Shown: positions 49,080-61,000 of the stretch, piece by piece | Position numbering within the stretch: position 1 is the first letter of the stretch | How the letters are laid out: every line of letters starts with the position of its first letter | Origin: Trematomus loennbergii | Lineage: Eukaryota > Chordata > Actinopteri > Perciformes > Nototheniidae | NCBI GenBank assembly: GCA_012861695.1 | Contig: JAAOOA010000127.1 | Coordinates: 24,118,767-24,182,766 of the forward strand | Reading direction: 5' to 3' | DNA: 64,000 nt | Position numbers and translations under genes: made by a program | The notes under the pieces: generated by a model | Told to the model about the DNA's origin: nothing | The model's input: only the letters and a program-made list of their open reading frames with translations | Databases searched by the model: none

Positions 49080-52000
49080 ACGCACACACGCTTTTCTAAT
49101 TAGATAAGACAGTCCACGTTCTCTCCCTACCTCTCACACACATACGTGAATTTACAATTCCCCCACTTCTCTAATAAAGCAAATTTACATTTGAACATGC
49201 ATAAATGTTTGCTTGCTTCCTATTAGAAAACACATGACCTGCTAAGAATACATCTTATAGACTAAACTATAAAAATATGTCCTTTTTTTGTGCTTTTTTA
49301 GTAACAGGAGATGATGTAGAGTTTAATTGAATAATTTAAATGTCTTCTTATTTAGGTTGAACATTTGCATTTGATACATTTGTCTTCAAGTATGTCAGTG
49401 TACGTTTGATGACCTTGTCCGTGAATGTAAGTGTAGTTTCTCCGCTTTTCAACTCTAATTCACCTTCTCACTTCTCTCCCAGCACTTAGTGTGGATCCTG
49501 GGTCTGAAGCCGGGGCCGGGCGGGGTCCTGAAGCCTGGCCGAGCTGTGGAGGGACCCAGCACAGTGAGTTTTTTAGGGAGCGTGTGTTTAGTCTGCATGA
49601 CACTGTTTGTTTTCCACCTCGTTGTTAAAGGTTGTGATCTAACTGGCTGTGTGTGTGTGTCCTTAAACTAAAGGTGCTAACCACAGCCGTGATGACAGAC
49701 CTGCCCTTCATCGCCAACATCCTGTCCAGACTGTTTGAGAGCTCTCAGTAAGTAAAGTTAAATGAAATAGAATTATATAAACTCAAATTGCTTATCCTAT
49801 ATTTGCTGGTAACGGTCAAAATGGCTACAACTTCTGCTTAGAACTAATAATAACCAAATGGACATAAATATGTTTTTTTTGTGTCTGATGAAATGATACA
49901 AATATGCACAATTAAAAAGCATTATGTGTTTTTATTATGTGATTAGGTACCTGGATGATGTGTCCCTTCATCACCTTATCAACGCTCTGTGTTCCCTCTC
50001 ACTGGAGGCGATGGAAATGGCTTCTGGAAACAACAAGGTCAATATTTCTATAATGTATTACTCGTTAACTTGGTTGGTGTACGTTTTGCATATGTCATTT
50101 TTTGTTTTGGTTAAAATATCAACTGTGGGCTAAGAATAACACTTCTTCTTACAATTGTACAAGAAATGGATGTTGTCTTCCCTGTCTATAATAGGTATCC
50201 ATTCCTATGCTTTGATCATCAGTAAGCTCAGGGTATAATGTGAGAAGTCTTTATAAATGGCTTCTATTTTCTTTGTTCCAGGAGCCCTCTCTGTTTGCTG
50301 TGGCCAAGCTGCTGGAGACCGGCCTGGTCAACATGGATCGTATAGAGATCCTGTGGAGACCCCTCACCGGCCACCTGTTGGAGGTAACATTTATTTCCAG
50401 CTACATCCCATAATGTGCAGAGCCAATGTCAACACAGTGTATTCAAACCCTGTAAAGACCTAGTTTCATAAATCTGTTGAAATGATGTCAACAGACCTCA
50501 TACAGAAATAGCTGTGTGTGTTTATTTTACCGGTTACACTTTGATCCGACTTCATTTCCATTGGTCAAATAAGCGCAGAATGAATTTGTCCAATAAGCAG
50601 TTCGTCTAAATTTGGTTACAGTGATTGTCACTTTTTCCAGTGATGATGATGTCATTGTAATTTGGAACCAAGCTCTATAATAAAAATGGAAGCTCAAACC
50701 TAAAAGAATGTCAAAATTGCCCCCTTCTACCCGGTTGGTCACTTACCCAGGACCAAAGCTCTAATAATGAACGTTTTTCCATGGAGTCTGGGTCACACGT
50801 GTGGTGGGGTACAGTCACGAAGGAGGCAACTAGTTTAATGAGCTATAGAGGGGCTCAAAGTTTTTCCTCAGAATTTGATCAAATCAGAGGGATGGGCTGA
50901 ATAATGCCCAGTGTATGCAAAATGATGCTTTTTCTCTTTGTGTCTACACATCTGTTTTAAGGCAGTACCAAGTTGAGCTCATTTTGTTAGAGCATATCTC
51001 TGATTTTGGAAATTCAGATAATAAAGCAATATTATTCGCAGCATATTTTGAGTGTACGTGACAGTACATGGGACATAGCTTTTTGTTTGTGGCACAGGAA
51101 TATCTAAGAAAGGAGGGAAAGAGAGCCCCAATGCGTATTTTCCCTGATGAAGCAACATGAATACAGAATGCTTTAAATTCAACTTCTTCTTATTATCTAA
51201 AGTGCTTTTTTAATGTAAGAATATATTGGACACAAATTTGGATTTAAAACATATCGGGTCAACCGTGTTATTCATAGAAGTTGATTTAACTTGAGTTTAC
51301 TTTTCACTACTCACTGTGGGTATTGGCACACGTCTTCATATCTGTGGAATCTCATTGTTATGTGTGGAAAGGTGTGTGTTAAGAGGTTTTCTTCACATTT
51401 ACTCTGTCTATCTCCCCTCTCTTTTTTTTGCACTCCTGTCGTTTTGCAGAAGGTAAGCTGAGATTCCCTCCTCTATAATCTTTGGCTTTCCAATCTCCTT
51501 TTTCCCCGATATTTCCTTTCTTCCTCTCAGTCTGGCTTCCACACGTTGGAGTCGAGATGTGTCCACAGTGCATTTGCTCCGCTTCCTGTGTTTGACCTTG
51601 CATTCTTGTGCGCAATTTCCAACGTGAAGCTCTGATTTGTCACAGAATCAGAATCTGACGCAGCACCTGCCAATATGTTCTTAATGCTCCGATAAAACGC
51701 TGCCTATCTTTCTTTGCAGACTTCAAATTCAAATGCAGCTTCTATATTGAATTGAAATGTGAAAATGATAACAGGTTTATTGTGTCTTGATTAACAGATG
51801 TACAGTATAATAAAGATTACATTAAAATGCAATCATAGATACACATGGCCATCTAGATTCTGCAGGGGAACAGGTACTTAACAGTCTGTCTTTGTTCCCC
51901 TAAGCAAAACAGAGATTTGATCCTCTTAGGAATTGTAAGTCTGATGCTATAAACAGGGGTTCTTACGGTCATTAAAACCTGGAAAAGTCATGGAAATTCA

Positions 52001-55000
52001 AATGCTAATTCCAGGCCCTGGAAAAGTTATGGAAAACAATATTTTCCCCAAGTTTTGGAAAAGTCATGGGATTGTAACTAAAGTTGCATCAAATATAATT
52101 TATATTTGATCTAATCGCCGAAATAGTAATAATATAATGATAATACATACTGTATCGTATAGTAATGAAACTTGGCATTTAACTGTCAAGGTATTTTGCT
52201 GGTGAGAGATGTGAGCTGCTTTAGCCTGTAGAAGCTAGTAAGCCTATTGGATTTGTTTTAGATAGGCACAACATGTTTCATATGCAGACCTTATTTTCCT
52301 GTTCCATGTTAAATAAACCATTTTCAGTGGTACCGCTGAGAAAGAGTAATTTTTTGGTCATGGAAAATTAGGTAAAGGTCATGGAAAAGTCATTGGTGAA
52401 AAAGTGTATGAACCCTGTATAAAAGTAAACCTCCCTATACACCAAAGATGATTCATTTGGATCACAGATGAACTTAAAATCTTAAAAAGAAAATAGGTTT
52501 TATATTACATTTGTGTACCTTTCTCTACTGAGCCTGGCCTCTTCATGTGTATCTATATATATCTGTCACAAACATATCTTGTGATCACAGGGGATCCCAG
52601 TCTTTATTACACAGACCCTGGTGTATGTCACCCAATTGTTTCACACTCACCCACTGCTGGGTAAAACACTGTTCTCTGCATCAAATCTATCATTGTGCGC
52701 ATGTCTCTGCATTTGTGCGTCTGTGTGTTATGTCCTGCAGGTCTGCCAGCACACAAACTCCAGGATGAGAGAGTGGGGGCCGAGGCGTTGACGGCGCTCA
52801 TCAAGGCTGGCCTGGCCTACAAACACGACCCTCCCCTCGCCCAAAATCAGGTATATTACACATTGTCGTGTCAAATGATCATATAATCATTTAAAACATA
52901 GTCTTATACTCTGATTGCCTTTTACACTGTTACATTGTATTTGTAGTCTTGTATGTGAGACATATGTTGAGGATTTACATTGCAGGAGGGCAAAAGGAAG
53001 TGTAAAAGGGGGATATGCAAATGTTTAAGGACGAGGGGTTTTATGGTTAAATGGTGGGGATGTTGCTTGCTTTATGAAGTTATATGTATCAACGTTGAGG
53101 ACAAACTGAACTAAACATCTTCCAGGTCACCTCTCTGCTCTTAGCCCTTATCCATAATATGAACAGTGTAGGGAGTATTTTATAAGATGGGTGTATTTTC
53201 TCTGGGTTTCACTCCTAAAAATATTAGGATTTCTCAAATGCTGACATTTGAGAAATCTCCTCCACCGTCACAGTTTATGTCCGGATAGATAGAGAGTGCC
53301 AAATGCTTAAAGTGTGGGAAACAGAAATGTCACAGTCACTCTCTCTTGTCACTCACAAACGCAGACTGTGACCTTCACCTACTCAGACAGATAAAGGGAA
53401 CGGCGCAGAGCTTATCTGAAAGAGGGCAGGAGAACTGTGTGGAGGTTAATGGAAACAGCACAGAGCCATACCAGCAATGACTGCAGTGCACTGTGGGAAA
53501 TGCACAATACAATCACTTCTTCAATGCCTTTCGTGCAGTATGCCCACGACTCTACTAATGTTAAATAATGCATCTATTCAAAAAAGGTAGAAAAAGAGAC
53601 ATTTGAGTCACACTCATTGTCTAAATCCTGCAGTGGAAATTCATTTGAAAGGTCCCATGTCATGGCCATTTCTACTGATCATAATTCCATTGTTGAGGTC
53701 TAGTAAAATAGATTTATATTTTGCAATTTTCCAAACTCACATTGTTTTCTCATACAGCATCTCTGTATAGTATGTGTATTCACTCTGTCCTACACGGCTT
53801 GTTGGAGCTCCTGCCCCCCTCTCCCTATGAGCCCAGTGGCCGTCTGCGAGACAGCGAGACACAGCGAAACCCAGCCCGAAACCAGCCCGAAACCAGCCCG
53901 AGCACACACACACACACACACACACCCGCAGCCTGGCTGGGAGTTTGTGTGTGTGCTCACACACCGACTCACAGCCTCGCCGCGTCCCGCCGTCTCAGGG
54001 AGGAGAAATCGGCAGAGCTGCAGCTGAGAAAAGATTGAGTGTGTGTGTGTTAACGAAACGGCTCCGCGGACGTAACGTAATGGCTCCACGGATTGGTCCA
54101 TTTGGGTATGAGCACGTCACTGTACCCAGGAAGAAAAAGAGAAATCTCCAACGAGGCGTTCTGGGGCAGCATAGACAGGTCTTTTCTGTGTTAGAGTTTT
54201 AATCGCTACAGGGTGTACTTTGAGGGTTTGTGACTTTGCAGACCGTTTACATGCAGAAAAACCGGGGACGGGTAATAACCAGAAATGCATGACATGGAAC
54301 CTTTTAATGTTAAATATTTATAATAACCAAACACCCCAAAAAAGTTGTAAGATATTTGAATACCCATCTTTAAGTTTCCAGATGGCTTTCCTTGAGTATA
54401 TTAACTCTTATCAAATGTATTTTATATATTGGCACCAAAATGCCTGTAATGACTACTTTATATTAAAATCGATTATATTTTTCCATACTCTTTTATTTAT
54501 GTAGCTCTTTTAGCTTGTCTGTGTGTCATCCCTGCCACTCAGAGGACTGGGTTTATGCAACTAATCCATTGTGTTAGAACAAATACAAAAAAGACGGTTA
54601 TGACTCACATTTAACAACCGTCTGCAAAAGCACAGAGATATCTGAAATGACTTAAAAAAATAACTGTTGCCAAAAAAGTGATCAACAATTAACTTGCAGT
54701 CAACAGCATTGAGCAATCTCTCATTATCTGTTTAAACCCGTATGTGTCCCCAAAACTGTATTAAATCAAATGTTTTAGATGACTCTTATCTCTGGTAAAT
54801 CGGTCAACATCTTCCTCTCTCTGTCCCCCAGCGACTGCAGCTCCTGTTGCTGAACCCCCTGAAGGAGTTGTCCAACGTGCTGCATGCAGACATCCGGCAG
54901 AAACAGCTGGAGAGTGTCCTGCAGATCCTGCAGAGCCAGGGAGACGGCCTGGGCCCGGCTGGCCCTCGTCCTGGGAGTCATCGGGGCCATCCGCAATGAT

Positions 55001-58000
55001 CAAGGGTAAGAGAACCGAGAAGGAGGAAGAGATGGACAAATCTAGGGAATCAGCCTAAATATCTGTTGCGAATAATCCATGAATTTGACCTCAACCGAAG
55101 CGTGCCTTGTTTATTTTTCCCCTTCAGCGAGTCCTTAATCCGCACAGCTTTCCAGTGCCTGCAGTTGGTGGTGACAGACTTCCTACCCACAATGCCTTGC
55201 ACGTGCCTCCAGATCGTAGTGGATGTAGCCGGCAGCTTCGGCCTCCAGAACCAGGAGCTCAACATCAGCCTCACCTCCATTGGCCTACTGGTGAGATACC
55301 TTGTCTTGTAGACGTTTTTATTTAGTGTTTTGCTCAGACACACACTCGGGGTTACTGCTAAGATGCTCAGTAAAACATATGGGCAACTCATTTAGAGCAG
55401 GGGTGTCAAACTCAATTTCATCGCGGGCCACATTAGTATTATGGTTGCACTCAAAGGGCCGGTTTACTTTAAGATTATATAAATATATAATATATATAAA
55501 ATAATGTATTATATGACATTATTGCCTCTGCATTGGATTATTATCGGATAGAGTAATAACTTCATAATTAACTACGTCTGAAGGCAAACTCTAGGGCAAA
55601 TAATTGCAAGTCTCTTCAGTGCGCATGTCACAAAATGAGATGCATTGTGGGACATGTAGTTTATTGGCAACGTGCTTCTGTAAAGCGGCATGTAACCATA
55701 TATAAACGTATCATATTCTTTGCAAGCTCTTGCGGGCCACATAAAATGAAGTCGCGGGCCGGATTTGGCCCCCGGGCCTTGAGTTTGACACCCCTGATCT
55801 AGAGGCTATAGGTCAAATTATGCAATATAAACTAAAGGAAAGACAGATTTTCCAAGATCAGAACGAGCTCAGGGGGTCTTACTCATACGCCAATCACTTG
55901 AGTGGGTTGGAGGTCCAGTATTATTGTGATATATGGCGGATACCCAGTAACGACTTTGTAAATAAGAAAATATCAATATTTCTCCTGCCTCTCTGCAAGG
56001 GAAGACCAAATGATTATACAGGTAACAAGGTCATAGTCAAAGATAGAGCAAGTCTAAGGTTATGGAAGCATCATGTTTATCAATCACATCGCTATAGTCC
56101 AGAACTGATAAGCAAACGCATCCCCTTTCTACTAATCATATAAAAGATGGTTCCTTTTCTGTATGTGGAGCTAATCTACTGTTGCAGTTAGCTCACAAGA
56201 TTTGGTATGGAATTTGTAATTCAGCCGGATGCCAAAATATTTATATACCAATATCAATAATAGATTTGTTTGCTGCAGATTATTATAATCAATATGTCTG
56301 GCTCAAGGAAAAAGCACGCATTTTGATTTTGTTTCAATTTAAGTTTAATAGGTGTCAATTCTCAAGTGTAACTGTGTGTTACTTTAATTTGTAGCAAGGC
56401 TACGCTAACAAGAATATGGTTAAATAAATAGTAAAACAAAATGTCTGCCTTATTTATTACTACAGTGTATTTATGACTTGTTTGTGAAAGGTTGGGTCCG
56501 TCTCTTTTCCAATAGTATTAAAGTTGATAATTCCTTGTTTTGCATTATTTGATCTAATTCAACAGCACTGAAGCACTCTGCAGACATTTTATAGATTCTC
56601 TCTACAGTATTCAGGACATGCAAAACCCAATATTGATCTGTGGTTTGCGGAATTATTTATCTTGGGAGTGTGGCTGTTCCTGCGAGATTACTTTATGGTA
56701 ATATGATAGCAAAACTGCCAGCAGCGTTTTACCGACCTTCCTCTCCAATTAATGCCCGCACTCCTTAACCCCACTTCCCATTTTCACCCACAGTGGAACA
56801 TTTCAGACTACTTCTTCCAAAGAGGCGAGGCCATCACACAGGATCTGGAGAGGGAGGAGGAGGCTCTGCAGAAGCAGGCCAAGGAGAAGGGAGAGACCCT
56901 GAACAGGCCTTTCCACCCCGCCCCCCCTTCGACTGCCTGTGGCTTTGTCTGTACGCCAAGCTGGGCGAGATGTGTGTGGACCCCCGGCCTGCTGTGCGTA
57001 AAAGTGCTGGGCAGACACTGTTCTCCACCATAGCTGCCCACGGGACCCTGCTGCAGCAGCCCACATGGCACATTGTGGTCTGGAAGGTAACACCCAAGGA
57101 GTTGTAAATGCTATTTAATTGTATTGAATAATCAAAGATGTATAAAAATAACTGAGTACAGAGTCAGAGGAGGGGCTCTCTTCTTTCCTATGAGAGTTGC
57201 TTGGTGGTTCATGCAACCAAAATGTCTTGACTTTTGAGTGCAACATTACTTTGATCTGTCCTGGATCTTCTTTATCAGCAACCCTGTTTTAAAGATGCGT
57301 AGGAGCTTTAGACGCCAGTGAGTGTTTACTGACTGAAATTGTAAAAATCTCTTAAACTTGTATTAAGTGCAGACCTTAATTTGGGAATCAAACCAAAAAT
57401 ATAATCAAAAAGTCATTGACATCGGGACAAGGGAGGTCAGAAGTGCTAAAAGCCTAGATAATGTCCAGGTTTAATTCCTGCACCACGCCATAGAGGAAAA
57501 ATACCTCTGGATTTGTCTACTAGTGCAATTTACTGGGTGCTTGATTTACCTCAAAATACCGTACTCTTGTTTACAGAGGGCGCTTTCCAGTCAATGGGAA
57601 ATAGTAGCCCAATTGCAGGAGTTGTCATTTTACTATGCGGCGGCTACAAAACATTGCTTCAAGCCTGGCACAAAACACATTTTTTATTTGTAATTACAAT
57701 CTTAATTTAAATGATTATAGACCTCAAAAGGCTGTCTCCTAATCTCTTTCTGACGGTTGAACCCTCTTCGTGTCACCACCAGGTACTGTTCCACCTGCTA
57801 GGCCGCGTGAGGACGTCCTCCACCACGGCCGACAAGGAGAAGATCGAGTCTGGCGGCGGGAACATCCTCATCCACCACTCACGTGACACCGCTGAAAAGC
57901 AGTGGGCGGAGACGTGGGTGCTGACACTAGCCGGGTGGCACGCATCTTCAACACCAGGCGGTACCTCCTCCAGCAGCTAGGTGAGCCAGGCTTCATCTGA

Positions 58001-61000
58001 TATGGTACTCAATCCCTTTATGTGATGTAAGGTATGCCACACTTCTGCAGTTTGCCACCACGGACCTGTAAACAATAGCAATTACATATTCAAATGTATT
58101 TATGTCTGTCCGGCGACGCAAAGGTTCAGGCTGTTTTTACTGATTTATTACCACACATCCATTCATGTTGAGCCCCATGTGGACAGGATTAATATTCCAC
58201 AGAGATAAGTATGATACAACATGAGCTCCTCATTAACTGCACTCATCCCTCTGAACAGCTCAGCCGAGGTCAGGTGACTCCTAATATACAACACATTCCA
58301 GCCAACTATAGTTAATCACTTAGACTCTGCTCTTCCTACATATAGCTGAGATAAAAGTAATAACTGTTGCTGCAGTAGAATATCATATGGGCCTCCTGGG
58401 GTACATTTATGTAATTGAAAATAGGCTAATGTTCATAATGATGAAAATAGAAACAGTAAGTATAGTTGTCAGAATGTGTCCTCTTTAACTTCAATGTGTT
58501 ATGTTGGTTTCAAAACCTGTGAAAGTGAAAATATAAAAAAACATGTTAAGCCAATATTAACTGCCAGTAGTGCCGCTAATTAAATAGGCACATTTTCATA
58601 ATTATAACATTAACAGACAACTGTGACCTGCAGTTCTAAGTATAGTTGTCAGTATGTGTCCTCTTTAACTTCTGATCAAAGTGCTATTTGTGGCACTTTA
58701 TGTACAACATGAATCCGAATCAGAAATCCTTTATTCATCACACATCATTAACATCATTAAAAGGAAAGAGCGCAGTGCAGATAAAAATCTAATAAATACA
58801 CATGCATGGTATTAAAAATAAGAACAAAAGTAGCAGCATTATAAAGTAAGTGAAAATATAAAAAAATATGAATTAGCAAATATGAACTGCCAGTAATGCC
58901 GCTAATTGTCAGTCTCACACCCCTCCATCATCGTGCTGTGTATCTGCAGGGGATTTCTTCGAGGCCTGGGAGGTGTTGCTGAACCACATCCAGTCGGCGG
59001 CGCTCAGCAAAAACAACGAGGTGTCCCTGGCGGCCCTCAAGAGCTTCCAGGAGATCCTCCAGATCGTCACGCCTGTTAGAGACTGGGACAAAGCAGGGGA
59101 CGCTTTCACTGCTATCGGCGTCCCCCCTGTGCTCATCGACCCCCTCTCGGCGTACGGCCCCGGCAGACCCCTGGTGCGCTCGGACTCTCTAGTCGAGCGG
59201 CTGACGCGGTACAACGGCGCCGAGCTGCAGGCCCCTCCCCCTGGAGAGGAGTCAGCCTTAGAGGACTCTGCGTTGTGGTGGTCGGCTTGGAACACGGGTA
59301 TCGAACAGGAACGGACAGCACGCGGCCCCCCAGCGGCCCACGGAGAAGTTCTCCTTCATCCCCAGCCAGCCCTTCCTCACAGCGTTGATCCAGATTTTCC
59401 CGGCGCTCTACCAGCACATCAAATCCAACTTCAGTATGGAAGACCTGAAGAAGCTGGGGGTCATCCTCCACGGGGCCGTGTCCGTGCCCATCAGCAGCGA
59501 CGCCTCGCCCTTCATCCTACCCTCCTACACTGAGGCGGTGCTCACCAGCCTGCAGGAGGCCGTGCTCACCGCGCTGGATGTCTTGCAGAAGGTAGGCAAA
59601 GCAGAAATGTGTTAAAATAAGAATAAGGGTGAAAAAAGGCTCTTATCATTTATTGTCCATTATGTTGAGTTATGGTCGAAGATGATGAGGTCTCCAGTTT
59701 GAATTCAGCAGGAGCCCTATAAATTATAGCAAGAAAACATAGTTATCCCCTAATCCCGGGGTAGGAGCAGCTTAACCTATATATCGCAATACTACAAATA
59801 ACTTCTTAAGGGCTGCAACTAATTACTATTTTAATCATTAATTATTCTGATAATGTCATAATTTCCAAGTCCAGGGTGATAAATTGTTGGTTGTACTTCA
59901 CCAAACAGTTATATGAAAGCAAAGCAAATCCTTCCATTTGAGACATAGGACCCACAAAATGTGAGCAATGTTTTTATTGGACTGAATACTGAATGTAATT
60001 GGAACAAAGCTTTTTCTTGTACCTTTTTAACTGAAGTTATGGACTCTAAATGAATACCATGTCTCTGGTAAAAGCAGACCCTTACCTTCCCTGTCGAGCC
60101 AAAGTTATTTCTTCCCATTCAGTGTCAACTGAGTCCAGGAAACAATGTGTCAGTGTGCTAAATGATGCAATACGCAGTCCCGTGGTGGATGTCAGCAGTG
60201 TTTGTTCCTCCCTTCCCTCCCTGCTGCAGGCCATCTGTGTGGGACCGGAGAACCTGCAGGTCATGTACCCGGCCATCTTCGAACAGCTGCTACTCTTCGT
60301 GGAGTTCTCCTGCAAGCCTCCTCAGTACGGCAGGATGGAAACCAAACACGTGGCCAATGCCAAATACAACCAGGTACGAGGAAACAGAATCGGCCGTTTA
60401 ACTGCTTGGTTATCATTTGCGATTTACGTCCTTTTTACAGTTTGTTTCATTAAAAATGTTGGATGGTGTACTCTGTTACTCGTTGAGCTTCTCTCTCTAG
60501 CCATCTCTACAAGATCATCCCTCTTCTTTGATGTTCATGAAGCACCCCTGCTCCCATTCCCTTTAGTCTTGTCCTTATGAAGCCCCTATCACGGCCCTCA
60601 GGGAGATTGACAGGTTCCTCAGGACCCCCATTAGTGGCCCCGAGCCATTTCTTCCTCACTTCCCTTCCTCGTGCTACATCCTGCTGGCAGCACACCAGAG
60701 ACATCTTTCACTACTTTTAAGTTCAAACACAGTTCAAAGTCATTTAAAGAACACATTTGTTTGCCAGTGATCTTAAGCAAGACTACATTATTTATAAAAC
60801 CACAAACAATTCTCCTTTCTTCTTAAGATCAGAGGAGTCTTATCACAACACTGATATCTTACTTACTCATTGTTGTTGCCTAAACTTACAACATCCAGCA
60901 GGTGCTATGTCTTCAGGGAAACGCTGAGAGTTGCAGTCTGGTACAGAGAAATGTTAGCGCCACACATTTTCCTGTCTGACATCCTGAGTACCAGTCTGTT

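Noticed and set aside
53228..53257. 13-bp hairpin as a microRNA precursor
   Set aside because: Arms are too short with a 4-nt loop and pairing does not extend outward.
55820..56143. Plus-strand 107-codon frame in mon2 intron 23
   Set aside because: Vaguely like decayed retroelement coding sequence, but I find no motif. Stops follow in all frames and its position just after a hAT element fits junk DNA.
59133..59471. Minus-strand 112- and 126-codon frames opposite mon2 exon 26
   Set aside because: GC-rich shadow frames of a well-identified exon.
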